NCBI GenBank assembly: GCA_003833135.1
Contig: QZLH01000192.1
Coordinates: 30,575-94,574 of the forward strand
Origin: Oehlia diaphana
Lineage: Eukaryota > Glomeromycota > Glomeromycetes > Glomerales > Glomeraceae
Direction of reading: 5' to 3'
Length of the DNA stretch: 64,000 nucleotides
Shown here: piece by piece, positions 1 through 12,747 of the stretch
Position numbering within the stretch: position 1 is the stretch's first letter
Layout of the letters: the number at the start of each line of letters is the position of its first letter
The notes under the pieces: generated by a model
What the model was told of the DNA's origin: nothing
What the model saw: only the letters and a program-made list of their open reading frames with translations
Database searches by the model: none
Position numbers and translations under genes: made by a program

Positions 1-46
1 CAAGATTTGATTTTTTTAAATGATTAGAATTTAAATTAACTTTCAA

Positions 47-164
47 GTTACGGCCATACACAGTGAAAAGCACCGGAACCCGTCCGATCTCCGAAGTTAA
101 GCCACTGATGGCCCAGTCAGTACTACGGTTGGGGACAACGTGGGAATACTGGGTGCTGTAACTC
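47..164 (+). rRNA. 5S ribosomal RNA gene
   Basis: The block is about 118 nt and has the conserved 5S core: a 5' GTTACGGCCATAC-like start, the CACCGGAACCCGTCCGATC segment, the GAAGTTAAGCC loop and a 3' GGGTGCTGTAAC end. The first bases (GTTAC) pair with the last (GTAAC), closing helix I. A run of nine T follows at 166-174, the usual RNA polymerase III terminator. No 18S, 5.8S or 28S sequence lies nearby, so this is a dispersed 5S gene, as is common in fungi. The end points are set by the closing helix and may be off by one or two bases. Confidence 0.95.
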
Positions 165-916
165 CTTTTTTTTTCACACCAAAAAGAAAACTCTTCTAAA
201 CTTTTCATTCCTCGATATTAATTTTTCAATTTTCCGTATTCAATAGATGAAGGTATAATAGAGTTGTTTTATACCTTTGACCTAAAATTTGCTTTTCTAT
301 GATCATAATGATGAGAAGTTCTTTACATTAATTTTACATGGGGAATAAAAATTCCCAAATTTCATCAATACTTTTCGATAATCATTTGAATAAGAACGAT
401 GGTATCAATTACCGTTTTCTATAAACAATATAAAATTCTTATTTTAAAAGGAAAAAGTTATTATGTATCAATAGTAATGATCGTAAGCTAGCTGAATATA
501 ATATAATTCACGAACTAAGCAGCAAACGATTATTAAGTTAGAGTATTTACTCTATTTACTCCAATATCTTAATCAATTATTAAGGAATAATAATAGCTCA
601 AGGTTTTTGAAAACAACATGAGCAAGTAAATGACCAATAGAAATTTTTTATTCAATTGTTTCATACGTACATAATTATATTGACAATTTGATTAGAGATA
701 ACAAAATTTTCTTGAGCCGAGAATGTATTTAAATTGGAGTATTGCAGATGTTTTAAGTGCACTCACAACATTTATTTATTGTGACATACAAATGTATAAA
801 AATTTAACCGGTAAAATATAAGATAAAATACATATGCAAAAATAATTTTGAGTAGTCATTTTTTTTTATCCAAATTTTTTCGTCTCAATAATTCTATTTT
901 GATCATTCCGATGATG
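165..916. other. AT-rich spacer, no gene seen
   Basis: Between the 5S gene and the first Argonaute relic I see only AT-rich sequence with no long reading frame, repeat or RNA gene. The downstream end of the first Argonaute relic (its PIWI C-terminal exon) is missing from this stretch. Confidence 0.6.
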
Positions 917-2580
917 GATTGAAGAATTTTGCTAGAATTTACTCTCTGAAACAACGATAGAATAAATACGGTTTCTTCCAGTAGTCTGATAAAATGTTTT
1001 TATAATTCCTTAATCATTTCAACAATAACCAATTTGAACACGAATTGAAGCAGCATACCGAAATGCTTTGTATTCATTGAAGTAGTTCACAGCAACAATA
1101 GATGAGTAAACCAGGAGCAAAGTGAGAAACAGATACACTCTGGATATTAGCAAAATATTATTTTTTGCTGCAAAACAAATGTCTTCCCTGAATACATTAT
1201 TTGGGTAGCAACATCAATTACTGTATCGTTCACGCACACCAATACCAGGAAACACAGACGTTGATCTAGCCAAGTCTGATTACTGCTTTGTATGTTTGAA
1301 ATATTCATTTTAGTGGCTAATTCTCTAATGAATTCTTGCATTTCTTCTTCACTTCCAAAAACAACACATGTCTGTGCAACAAGTGTTGCGCTAGGGCAAC
1401 TGGTTTATCCCTCAAATTTCATGAAACCATATCTTGGAATGAAAAGTACTATTTCTAGAAGAAGGATGATAATGTGATTTTGGAGCAGGCTGCTTCAGTA
1501 TAATATAGTATCTTATTAGATACCCTAGAACCAAATGTTGCAAATAGCACGTGATTGAAGGGATAATTGATAAATCTACACATATAAAAGTAAATATGTT
1601 ATATATTATTAGTTTTACATACTCAACTACATTAAATACTTCCATTGGTGAATATGTCTCTCCTCGGATAACAATGCAAGGAAGAAATGGATAATGTAAT
1701 TGTACATTATAACAGCATCGGTTTGATTACCAATCACCGTCATCGAATGTAATATGGAGACTGGAGTATTAGTTAATATATTAACGGTTTAAAGCCTTTT
1801 CACCATGTATGGCATAATTTTTAAATTCTTTACTTTAATTTTAAGATCTTTAATTGATCTTTTATTGAGCAATTTTAATCCTATATTTATTAAATTAACA
1901 TTCATAAAAACCAGTAACATGAAAATAATTATTTATCATCATTTTCCTAGGTGTTGGCTTAATGGATTGAAAATAATCCTCTAAGAGGTCGTGAACCCTG
2001 ATTAGTACAAAATATTCTCCTACTCTTTTAATCTTCATAGGGTTAATGCATTAAGAGCCATAATACCTAATTAACATCAAAATTAGATTTAAGTAAGAGA
2101 GATATTAAGAAAGTTATAATTTAATTTAACTTGTTAAAAAATTTTTACGTTTTTTTACTAGTTTTTTATATGTTAGTGAACAATTTTCATTAATTAAGCT
2201 TACGATATCTTTCATATAAATTTTCAGCGATCTTCTTAATTGATTTTAAAAGAACGCGGAAATCTTCTACTGTACTCACATTATTTGCATCATCCTCTGA
2301 AATAATTACATCTAAAATATGTATGTGTATAACCGAATGGAAACTGTTTGGCAGTATAACTTTATAACGCCCACCAAATACAACCCTTACGCCATAAAAA
2401 TAATTTTTCTACTATTTGAAAGTTTTCTATTTAAAATTAATGAAAAACAAGTGGTATAATTTTAAAGTTATACAATTTAGGGAAAAGAAGAGCCGTTACT
2501 TCGAAACAATTTATTATAACTTTTATAGGACGATCTATACGACTTAAACCGGACGTTTAACAAATTCTGACATATTATAT
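917..2580 (-). pseudogene. Decayed Argonaute gene, unit 1
   Basis: The strand and order match the four intact Argonaute genes downstream, but the sequence is badly eroded. Remnants of the PIWI/MID exon lie at about 917-1550, of the PAZ exon at about 1620-2060, and of the N-domain exon at about 2160-2580, where the minus strand still resembles the intact genes' RTNYFE and KRPGLGR region. The last exon, which carries the catalytic histidine, is absent. Several frameshifts, stops and deletions interrupt every exon, and only short open stretches remain (for example 1147-1341). It cannot encode an Argonaute protein. It is the most decayed unit together with unit 7, so the outer units of the array appear to be the oldest or least constrained. 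Confidence 0.88.
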
Positions 2581-3130
2581 TAGACATTATTTTCGTTCCT
2601 TGATGTATAATTTATTTCGAAATATTATAATTTTATGGTTATAATCATAATGTGTGTCATTGAAATTCAAATTTAAAGATTAAACTGTAATAATTCAGTT
2701 ATCTTCAGTAGAAAGTTGCCAATCCACGAAAAATAAGATATGAATTTTTACGATTAAAGACATAACGAAAATCAAAAAGTATAATGAATTCACATTTTTT
2801 TTTATCTCTATTAAATGTTGTCCTTTCAATATTTAATTTGGATCCGGTCTAATTAATAACTTGGATAAGTTAAAACTAAATAAATTAAATAAATTAAGTT
2901 TTAGCAAATTTTCAATTCAAATTAGTCTATTCTAATTATTTTGAGATTATTCTTTAACCCTTTTTTATTCGGTATATCATCAAAAATCTTACAATCGAAA
3001 AAAAATTTGTAATTCTGCAGTTTTATTGAAAAAATATATGTTACAAAAAGTTGAATTCTATAAACATGATATAAACTAATGATAATTCTGAACTATCATA
3101 TTCACGAAATACAGTACCTGGTTATCATTA
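2581..3130. other. Spacer duplicated with the Argonaute unit
   Basis: There is no gene here. The stretch at about 3020-3130 is recognisably similar to the 3' flank of intact unit 3 (about 6610-6713), and about 2760-2890 resembles 6300-6420. The duplicated unit therefore included flanking DNA and not just the coding region. Confidence 0.55.
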
Positions 3131-5960
3131 CATAAAATACATAACCTTAGTAGTTCAGTAGCATAACTGGTACCTCTTGCATTTGCATGAAATCTTGTTT
3201 TACGACAAACTAAACGAGTATAATACACTGATGGAACAATAGAAACTGCACGAGTTCATTGAGCAAAAGAATAGCACAAATTGTATGTTAATACTTGGTG
3301 CACCAGAACTGAATCCATTTTCATCAAACAACACGTGATAATGAGTCGGACGTGGAGCCCCTTGCAAACTAGTATGACTTTGAAGATAAAAATCAAATCT
3401 AAAAGGATGAGTTATTGTTGATTCGACTACCGTACCAGGAAGGCAGTTGCCTGTTCTGCCACCATCTTTTTTATCAATTGGAAAAAAGCGAGTACGATGA
3501 CGTTTTTGCGCAACCACAAAGGTCTATAGTGATTTGCATGCAACTAAATATTTATTGAGACAATTTAAGTAAAGCGTATTTGAAATATCATTATAAAATG
3601 ACAAAATATTAAATATATACTATTATTGCCTTGATTTCATACTCTAGAAATTGATCTTCGGAAACACCGTTTCGATAAAATAAAATACTTTCCGGTTTTC
3701 TTTCACAAGTCTGGTAAAATTTTTTAATAATTCTTTAGTCATGTCTGCTAAATCACTAATAATTTCCTGTCTGCAAGTTTGAACACGAATTGAAGCAAGA
3801 GATGCCATTGCATCTATTGAAGCAGTTACAGCTGCAATAGATGGACGACTGGTATCACCAGGAACAGGGTGAATAACAGATGCACCCAATATGATGGTTG
3901 GACTCTCTGAAACGAGAGCAATTGGCTTGTATTAATGAATGAATTCATGCCACTAAGTTTAACATTTATTTTAAGACAAACATTAACGCAATATTGCTTT
4001 TTTGTTGCAAACATATTCCTGCTCTGAATACATTGAATAATAAATAATAGTTATTGGGTAGGGGGGTTGAAATATCACCGAACTGCGAAGCAGTTCGGAT
4101 GATATTTTAACCCCTCTACCTAATAACTGTGTTATTATGCAGACGTCCAAGATCATGTTCCATATGAAAAGCATAGTAAATGTGTGATAATAATCTATAT
4201 GACGTAATGCGTCAAAAATATCAAAGATATTTACGCAATATAATTTGTCTAAAAAATATCAGTATGTTAAAAACAACATGAACCTATTTGACTGCATAAT
4301 AACACCAATTACTGACTGTATCGCTGACGTGTTTAATTTTGACATATAGTGATACACCAGTGTTAGGAAGAATACATCATAAAATTAATTGAAGCTGTGC
4401 TTTAGCATTGTTTCCAGACTTAAGCCAAACTTGCTTTAAAGAATTTTCAATATCACTCAGAAGATTAAAGTATTCTATAGGTGGTTTCCTATTTGAATAT
4501 TCATTCCAGCATCTTGACATGTGGTAACCAATTCTCTAATGAATTTTTGTATAGCGCTCATAGGAAAATCATTTTCACTTCCAAAAGCAACACATACCCA
4601 TGAACCAAGTGTTGCACCAGTGGCAACTTTCTTATCCCTCAAATTCCATAAACCATTTCTTGGAGTGAAAGTACTATCTCTAGAAGTAGGTTATAATGTA
4701 ATTTTGGAGCAGGTAATATTCTTGCTTGAGTTATAGCCATCTCATTAGATACCCGAAAATCAATTGCTGCGTATACTCATTTTGTTGATAATTAAGAATT
4801 CCGATACCTTTATTAGCACGTGATTGAGGGGACAATCATATTTGCCGTTTGTCTTTCATTCAATTTGCGTTAAAAATAATTTTATTCCATATTGATTAAT
4901 ATGTTGTTTTACATGTACATACCTCAACTACATTACATACTTCCAATGGTAAATAAGTTTCCTCTCGGATGACGATGCAAGGAAGGAATGGATATTGTAA
5001 TTGCATATTATATTTTCTTTGAAAGTATGAAGCAACATCAGTTTGATTACCATTATCATCAAATGTAGTAGTATTACTATTTGAAGTATTAGTTACTTTA
5101 GAAATTCTAAATCGGCGGTTTAAAGCATTTTTATCATGAGTGGCATAAATTTTTAAATTCTTTAAAAAATTTTCAATCTTTAGTCGATCTCTCTCTGAAA
5201 TATCCCTAAGTTCTTCAATGGTCCTTTTATTAAGCACTCTATCCGTGTTAAACTGCTACTTTCATAAAAAGCGGTAGCATGAAAATCTATATTTATCATC
5301 ATATTCTATTAGGCGTTGGTCTAATAGATTGAAAATAACTTGCCAAGTCTCTACTCCCCCATTAAGAGATTGTGAACCCTGATTAGTACAAAATATTCTC
5401 CCCGTCTTTTAAACATCATTGATGGCATATGATGAATCGATACATTAAGAGCCATAATACCTAATTGACGTTAAAATTAAATTTTAAGTATTTTAATTGT
5501 GAAAAGGAAAATTATAATGAATAAATATTAACCTGTTAAAACATTTGATGTCATAGATCCACGTCTGTTAAGAAACATATTGATCTCTTCTATAGTTCTA
5601 TATGAATTTCAGCGACTTTCTCAATTTTTTTTTAAAAATACGTGAAGGTCTTCTATCCACATTATTTGTATTATCCTCTGGCATAGTCACATCTAGAGTA
5701 TGTATATCACCAAAAGGAAACTGTCTAGAAGTATAAATATTTCTGTGACCATCAAATAGTACAGCTTTTACCCCAAAAAAGAATCTTTTGCTACTCGAAA
5801 AATTTTTCTATTTCAAAGTTGGAGGAACTTCCGATAAAATTATAATCTCATAATGGTAAACATTATTGAAAGGAAAATCTGTTATTTCGAAATAGTTTAT
5901 TCTAAGCCTTATAGGACGTCCTAGTTTACCTAAACCAGGACGTTTAACAAATTCTGTAGA
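3131..5960 (-). pseudogene. Decayed Argonaute gene, unit 2
   Basis: All four exons of the Argonaute model can be followed on the minus strand: the PIWI C-terminal exon (about 3131-3540), the MID/PIWI exon (about 3640-4870), the PAZ exon (about 4920-5450) and the N-domain exon (about 5540-5960). The reading frame is broken many times. The N-terminal ATG region is lost near 5960, the last exon has an internal deletion near 3180, and the MID/PIWI exon is split by about 260 bp of inverted-repeat DNA at 4037-4303. The frame at 3644-3889 still shows an [12 protein letters not shown] PIWI motif with serine in place of the first catalytic aspartate, as in units 3 and 5. The longest open piece is the PAZ exon at 4896-5237. 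A full protein cannot be made. Confidence 0.9.
4037..4303. mobile_element. Foldback/MITE insertion inside Argonaute unit 2
   Basis: Compared with the intact genes, the MID/PIWI exon is interrupted exactly here: sequence matching the exon resumes at about 4300. The insert has two parts. First, a hairpin at 4050-4127 has arms of about 37 nt around a 3-4 nt loop, beginning GTTATTGGGTAGGGG and ending CCCCTCTACCTAATAAC. Second, 4131-4303 is bounded by a 12-bp inverted repeat, GTTATTATGCAG and CTGCATAATAAC. No coding capacity is present. It is either two adjacent small elements or one composite element. Its superfamily is unknown. Confidence 0.75.
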
Positions 5961-6713
5961 CAAATATATTACTTCCATAAGTTCAGCGATTTGGCGAAAT
6001 GGTTTCGTGATATGATTTTATTGTTATGAACACAAATATATAGTAAGTAAGACTGAAGACTTTCGTAAGTTTCTGTGGTATAGCCATTTATAATATGGAG
6101 AAATATATGGCATTTAAGTTAGGATCACTCCGATTTATTGACAGTATGCAATTCATGAAATCAGGTCTCGATAAATTAGCATCCAATCTTACCGATAATT
6201 CAATCATTTTATAAATTTATAAAATCACGTCCAAAAAAGTTTCGATAGTAAGTAGCAAAGCAATATTGGGACATTGACATAAATAAGGAATGAAAACAGG
6301 ATATTAAATTTTAACTTTTTGTGACTGTGTACTTGAATTCGCATTTATTTAATTAAATAAGTTAAGCATACTTTTTTATTGTCACCGGATTCGGCCTAAT
6401 TAAACGTCAGTTTTTAAAAACCAATTTTTTTTTTTTGCTCAGTAATTCTATTTTGATTATTTCAACGCGATTAAAATATTTTTACTAATATTAGATAAAA
6501 AAAATTTCGTTTTTTTCTTATTTTATAGTATTTGGTTATTTTTAACTAATCTTTAGTATGACGCTGAAGTTTATAGTCGAAAATTCGAAATATTTATTAT
6601 AATTCTGTAATTTTATTGAACTAAAGTATGTGTCAAGAAAGTTGAAATTTACAAAACATATAGTAAACTAATGATAAATTCAAACATAATATTCACAAAA
6701 TACTTTGTCATCT
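5961..6713. other. Spacer between Argonaute units 2 and 3
   Basis: AT-rich sequence with no gene. The right part (about 6610-6713) is the 3' flank of unit 3 and is similar to the 3' flank of unit 2 at about 3020-3130. Confidence 0.5.
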
Positions 6714-9440
6714 TTACGCAAAATACATAAAATTTAGTAATTCAGACTTTACAACAGCATAACTTGCACTTCCTATACCTTCTAAAGTATCTCGATCGCT
6801 CCAATTTTCACCACTTGTATGAAATCTTGCTCTACGACAAACTAAACGAGCATAATACACTGGTGGAACAATAGAAACTGCACGAGTGCATCGAGCAAAA
6901 TTATAGCATAAATTATATGTTAATGTTTGAAGTGAGTCAGCATTGAATCCGTTTTCATCATATAACACGTGATAATGAGCCGGACGTGAAATCCCTTGTA
7001 AACTAGGGTGACTTAGAAGGTAAAAATCAAATTCAAAAGGATGCACTACTGTTGTATCAACTACTGTACCAGAAGGACAGTTTCCTGTTTTATCGCCATC
7101 TCTTCTAGTGTCAATTGGGAAAAAGCGAGTGTGATGACGTTTTTGCACAACTACAAAAGTTATCGTTGGTTTATACTTCTCGTCAAGTGACTTGCATGCG
7201 GCTGAATATTTAGTAAGATAGTTTATTAAGTAAAGCGTATTTGAAATATCAAATATAAAATGAATATATACCATTTATTGCCTTGATTACATTCTCTCGC
7301 ACTATTAAAAATTGGGTTTCAGAAATACCATCTCGGTAGAATAAGATACGTTCTGGTTTTCTTCCACAAGTCTGATAAAATGCTTTTAATAATTCCTTAA
7401 TAATTTCGGCTAGGTCATCAATAACTACCTGTTTGCCGTGTTGAATACGAATTGCGGCAAAATATCGAAATGCTTTTGCATCTACCGAGGCAGTGACAGC
7501 AGCAATAGATGAGCGACCGGTATTCTGTTCCCCAGGAGCAGGGTGAATAACAGATGCGCCCATTATGATGGTTGGACGTTGTGTAATAAAGGGCATTTGG
7601 CTTGGATCAATGAATGAATTCATACCACCAAGTTTAACATTTATTTTAAGACACACATTAGCACAATATTGCTTTTTTGCTGAAAACATATGCTTTCCTT
7701 GGATACACTGAGTAGCAACACCAATTACTGTATCGCCAACGCGTTTAATTTCGGCATACAATGGTGCACCAGTATTAGGGAGAATACATAAAATTAATTG
7801 AGGTTTAGATTTAGCCGAACTTCCAGCCCTAACCCAAACTTGTTTTAAAGAATTTTCAATGCCGCCTTGAGGATTACAGTGTAGTATATGTAGATTTCTA
7901 TTTGAAATATTCATTCCAGCAACTTGACACGTGTTAAACAATTCTCTGATGAAATTTTGTATAGTGCCTATTGGATAATCTCTTTCACTTCCAAAAACAG
8001 CACATGCCCATGAACCAAGCGTTGCACCAGTGACAACTTTTTTATTCTTTAAATTCCATAAACCATCTTTTGGAGTGAAAGTATCCTCTTTAGAGGCAGG
8101 ATGGTAATATAATGTTGGAGTAGGTAATACTCTTGCTTGAGTTATAACCATATCATTTGATATCCGAAACCCAAATTGATACATATACTCATTTTGTCGA
8201 TAATTAAGAATTTCGATACCTTGGTTGATTGTATAATTACGTATTTGAGGTGGTTGACAAGTAAATTCAATCATATCCGCCATTTGTCTTTCATTAAATT
8301 TGCGCATATAACGTTGCCCCTAGTAAATATAAAATACGGTTAAAAGAAAAAAATTTTTTCCTATACTCTGTAATTGAACATATGCTAGTTTTATATACCT
8401 CAACTACATTACATATTTCTATTGGTAAATAAGTTTCATTTCGTACAACAACGCAAGGAAGGAACGGATATTGTAATCTTCTGCCATACGTATTAAAAAA
8501 GTATGTAGCAATATCGATTTGTTGACCATTAACTTCAAATGTAGTGCTAGAAGCTGAAGTATTAGTTAATTTAGAAATTCTAAATTGGCATCTTGAAAAA
8601 CGAAGGATGACAAAAATTTTTAGATTCTTTAAACATTTTTCAAGCTTTGTACGATCTCTATCGTGAATCCTCCTAAGATCTTCAACGGTACTCTTACCGA
8701 GTATTCTTACAACTAATTGTATTAAGCTGCCTCTTTCATAAAAAGCAGTAGCATGTAAATCAATATTTATCATCATTTTCCTAGGTTTTGGTCTAATAGA
8801 TTGAAAATATCCTTGCCAAACCTCAATCCCTCCATCAAGGAGTTGTGATCCCTGATTAGTATAAAATATTCTCCCTACTTTTATATGGTCCTTTGATGGT
8901 TTATGATGAATCAATACATTAAGAGCCATAATGCCTAATTAACAGTAGAATAAATTTTAAGGAAATATTTTAACTAATTATAAAAGGAGAAATTATAGTG
9001 AATAAATTTTAACCTGTTAAAATATTTGATGATATAGAACAACCTCCGTTAAGAAATTTGTTGATCTCTCTCATATCAATTTCAGCGACTTTCCTAATTA
9101 TAACTTTATAAACACGTGGAAGTATTATACCCACATTATCCATATCATCCTCTGGTATAGTCACTTCTAAATTATGTGCATCACCAAAAGAAAACGGTCT
9201 GACAGTATAAACATTTCTACGACCATCAAATACAGCTTTTACACCAGAAAAAGAATTTTCTGCTTCTTGAATAATTCTTCTATTCGAAGCTGGAGGGACT
9301 TTTGGTATAATTACAATGTCATAATGATAAATTTTTGGAAAAGGAAGATCCGTTACTTCGAAATAATTTGTTCGAACTTTTATAGAATGACCAACACGAC
9401 CTAAATCAGGACGTCTAACGAATTCTGCTATACTACCCAT
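6714..9440 (-). CDS. Argonaute protein, unit 3 (predicted slicer-dead)
   Basis: Argonaute proteins bind small guide RNAs and silence matching transcripts. Four exons join in frame: 9440-9014, 8934-8399, 8319-7272 and 7201-6714, all with GT-AG introns, giving 832 residues, a normal family length. N domain is about residues 1-143, linker/PAZ about 144-321, MID about 322-560 and PIWI about 565-832. Exon junctions restore the family motifs GQRYMRK and the [10 protein letters not shown] block. The guide 5'-phosphate pocket is kept ([21 protein letters not shown]). The PIWI tetrad is largely lost: MGASVIHP has Ser577 for the first Asp, GKQVVID has Val619 for Glu, FYRDG keeps Asp651, and YYARL has Arg789 for His. 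It should bind guides but not cut. Units 3 to 6 are in the same orientation with about 270-320 bp between them. Confidence 0.93.
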
Positions 9441-9517
9441 TAATTGAATGATAGAAGTGAGTTAAGATAAAAAATTCAATTTTTTAAAAAATATTAATCG
9501 ATATTGATCAGAAATTC

Positions 9518-9571
9518 AAAGCCTTATTAAGCCACGAACCGAACCTTGAGGCACAATGGATTATATAATAG
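9518..9571 (-). promoter_or_regulatory. Conserved upstream block of Argonaute unit 3
   Basis: A block of about 55 bp that recurs upstream of units 4, 5 and 6 and, weakly, unit 7, while the DNA around it has diverged. On the minus strand it holds a TATA-like TATTATATAA about 125 nt before the ATG, followed by a TGTGCCTCAAGGTTTGGTTC-type stretch. Conservation above the background suggests a core promoter or transcribed leader. Confidence 0.6.
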
Positions 9572-9711
9572 TATTTTTTAAAAATAAAATTTTTTTATAT
9601 GATGTCATCAATTATATTAGTAAGTTATTCACAACTATAATTTTTTAATTTTTGGATAGGCTATTATTAATAAGTACTATAAATATAAATAATTTTGGTG
9701 CTTTATTAGCT

Positions 9712-12431
9712 TTATATAAAATACATAGTCTTTAGTAATTCAGCTTTTACAGCAGCATAACTGACAACTCCCCCCGCGCCTTCTGAAGTATCTGGATCGC
9801 TCCAATTTTCACCACTTGCATGGAATCTTGCTCTAGCACAAACTAAATGAGCATAATACACTGGCGGGACAATAAAAACTGCACGAGTGCATCGAGCAAA
9901 ATTATAGCACAAATTGTATGATAATGTTTGAAGTGAGTCTGCATTGAATCCGTTTTCATCAAGTAAGACGTGATAATGAGTTGGACGTGAAGTCCCTTGC
10001 AAATTAGGGTGACTTTGAAGATAAAAGTCAAACTCAAAAGGATGTACTATTGTTGAATCAACTACTGTACCAGAAGGACAATTTCCTGTTCTATCGCCAT
10101 CTCTCGCATTAGTTGGGAAAAAACGAGTGTGATGACGTTTTTGTACAACTACAAAAGTTATTGTTGGTTTATACTTCTCGTCAAGAGACTTACATGCTTC
10201 TAAATATTTATTGACAATTTAAGTGAAAAATTATTATAAAATGACTTAAAATAATAATAAATATATACCTTTTATTGCCCTGATTTCATCCTTTAATACT
10301 ATAGAAAATTGACCTTCTGAAACGCCGTTTCGATAGAATAAAATACGTTCCGGTTTTCTTCCACAGGTCTGATAAAATGCTTTTAATAATTCTTTAACCA
10401 TTTCTGCTAAATTACCAATAACTTCCTGTCTGCCAGTTTGAACACGAATTGAAGCAGCATATCGAGATGCTTTTGCGTCCATTGAAGCAGTCACAGCAGC
10501 AATGGATGGGGTATTCTGTTCCCCGGGAACAGGGTGAGTAACATCTGCACCCATTATGATGGTTGGACGTTGTGTAATGAAGGGCATTTGGCTTGGATTA
10601 ATGAATGAATTCATACCACCAAGTTTGACATTTATTTTAAGACAAACATTAGCACAATACTGCTTTTTTGCTGAAAACATATGCTTTCCTTGGATACATT
10701 GAGTAGCAACACCAATTACTGTATCGCCAACGCGTTTAATTTCGGCATACAATGGTACACCAGTATTAGGGAGAATACATAAAATTAATTGAGGTTTAGA
10801 TTTAGCCAAGTTTCCAGCCTTAACCCAAACTTGTCTCAAAGCAGTTTCATTTGGACCCTGAGGGTTACAATGTTGAATAGGTGGATTCTTATTTGGAATA
10901 TTCATTCCAGTATCTTGACATGTGGTAATCAATTCTCTAATGAATTTTTGTATAGCACCCATTGGATAATCTCTTTCACTTCCAAAAACAGCACATGCCC
11001 ATGAACCAAGCGTTGCACCAGTGGCAAATTTTTTATTCCTTAAATTCCATAAACCATCCTTTGGAATGAAAGTATCCTCTTTAGAAGCAGGATGATAATG
11101 TAATGTTGGAGCGGGCAATACCCTTGCTTGAATTATGGCCATTTCATTGGATACCCGGAAACCAAAGTGTTGCATATATTCATTTAGTCGATAATTAAGA
11201 ACTTCGACACATTGGCTAATTTTATTAGCACGTGGTCGAGGTGGCTGACAAGTAAATTTAATCATATTTTCCGTTTGTCTTTCACTCAATTTGCGCATAT
11301 AACGTTGCCCCTAACAAATAATACACAAGTTACATTAAAAATTGATTATTTTCATATTTGATTAGTATATTAGTTTTACATACCTCAACTACATTACATA
11401 CTTCCATTGGTAAATAAGTTTCCCTTCGGATGACAATGCAAGGAAGGAACGGATATTGTAGTCTTTTATTATACATATTAAAAAAGTATGTAGCGATATC
11501 AATTTGTTGACCATTAACTTCAAATTTAGTACTAGAAGCTGGAGTATTAGTTAATTTAGAAATTCTAAATCGACGTCTTGAAGCAACTTCATCACGATGA
11601 GTGACGAAAATTTTTAGATTCTTTAAACATTTTTCAAGCTTTGTACGATCTCTATCGTGAATCCTTCTAAGATCATCAACGGACCTCTTATTGAGTATTT
11701 TTACAACTAATTGTACTAAACTATCACTTTCGTAAAAAGAAGTAGCATGTAAATCAACATTTATCATTAGTTTCCTAGGTGTTGGTCTAATAGATTGAAA
11801 ATATCCTTGCCAAACCCCTACCCCTCCACTAAGAGATTGTGAACCTTGTTTAGTGTAAAATACTCTCCCTAATTTTATATGCTCCTTTGATGGTTTGTTA
11901 TGAATCAATATATTAAGAACCATAATGCCTAATTAACATTAAAATAAATTTTAAGTAAAGGAAATATTGCAACTAACATTGTAGAAAGAAAATTATAATG
12001 AATAAATTTAAACCTGTTAAAATATTTGATGATATAGACCCACGTCCGTTAAGAAATCTGTTGATCTCTTCCATATTAATTACAGCGACCCTTTTAATCA
12101 TTATTTTAAAAGTACGTGGAGTTCTTCCACCTGCATTATCCTCTGGCATAGTCACATCTAATGCTTGTGCATCACCAAAAGGAAACGGTCTGATGGTATA
12201 AACATTTCTACGACCATCAAATACAGCTCTTATACCGAGAAAAGAATTTTCTGCTACTTGAAAAATTTTTCTATTCAAAGTTGGAGGAGCTTCTGGTATA
12301 ATTACAATGTCGTAATGGTAAATATTTGAGGAAGGAAAAGCTGTTACTTCGAAATAGTTTGTTCTAAGTCTTATAGGACGTCCTACACGTCCAAAATCAG
12401 GACGTTTAACGAATTCTGTTATACTAGCCAT
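9712..12431 (-). CDS. Argonaute protein, unit 4 (predicted slicer-dead)
   Basis: Small-RNA-binding Argonaute of 830 residues from four exons: 12431-12014, 11928-11384, 11310-10269 and 10199-9712. Intron phases are 1, 0 and 1, as in its neighbours. The domain order N, PAZ, MID, PIWI is complete. The last exon has no in-frame ATG near its start but is open throughout and joins to give [13 protein letters not shown], so it is not a separate gene. The MID pocket residues (LYAEIK, ATQC, LKINVK) are present. In PIWI, Asp577 (MGADVTHP), Glu617 (RQEVI) and the histidine near 786 (YYAHL) are kept, but the third position is FYRNG, with Asn649 instead of Asp. A single D-to-N change at a metal ligand normally abolishes slicing, so this copy is one substitution away from a complete active site. 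Confidence 0.93.
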
Positions 12432-12520
12432 GATTTGGACAATTGAAAAATGAGCTAAGGTATCAAAAAAATTAGATCAATCGTATGTTAAATACAAAAA
12501 GTTCCAACAGATAAGAAATT

Positions 12521-12577
12521 GCAAAGCCTTTTTAAGCCACAAACCAAACCTTGAGGCACAATGGATTATATAATAGT
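12521..12577 (-). promoter_or_regulatory. Conserved upstream block of Argonaute unit 4
   Basis: Second occurrence of the block, nearly identical in the GAGGCACAATGGATTATATA part (plus-strand reading). The TATA-like string lies roughly 140 nt upstream of the ATG at 12431. An (ATTT)n run follows at about 12629-12660. Confidence 0.6.
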
Positions 12578-12747
12578 ACTTTATAAAATCTTCTAACAAA
12601 TCGGTAAATATATGTTTGTCAAATTATAATATTTATTTATTTATTTATTTATTTTATTTTATTCCTATGTCTAATTATAATAGTAAGATATTCACAACTA
12701 TGATTTTTATTTTTGTAGATAGATTATAATTTGGTGATTTATTAGCT

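Noticed and set aside
7249..7274. A start MVYIHF... that would make the Argonaute last exon a separate gene
   Set aside because: The codons before the acceptor at 7202 are intron; the splice joins exon 3 in phase and restores the conserved block, so it is not an independent start.
9174..9404. Plus-strand frame inside Argonaute unit 3 (also 10789-11004, 11998-12201, 16593-16829)
   Set aside because: Antisense shadows of Argonaute exons; no independent splice or start context.
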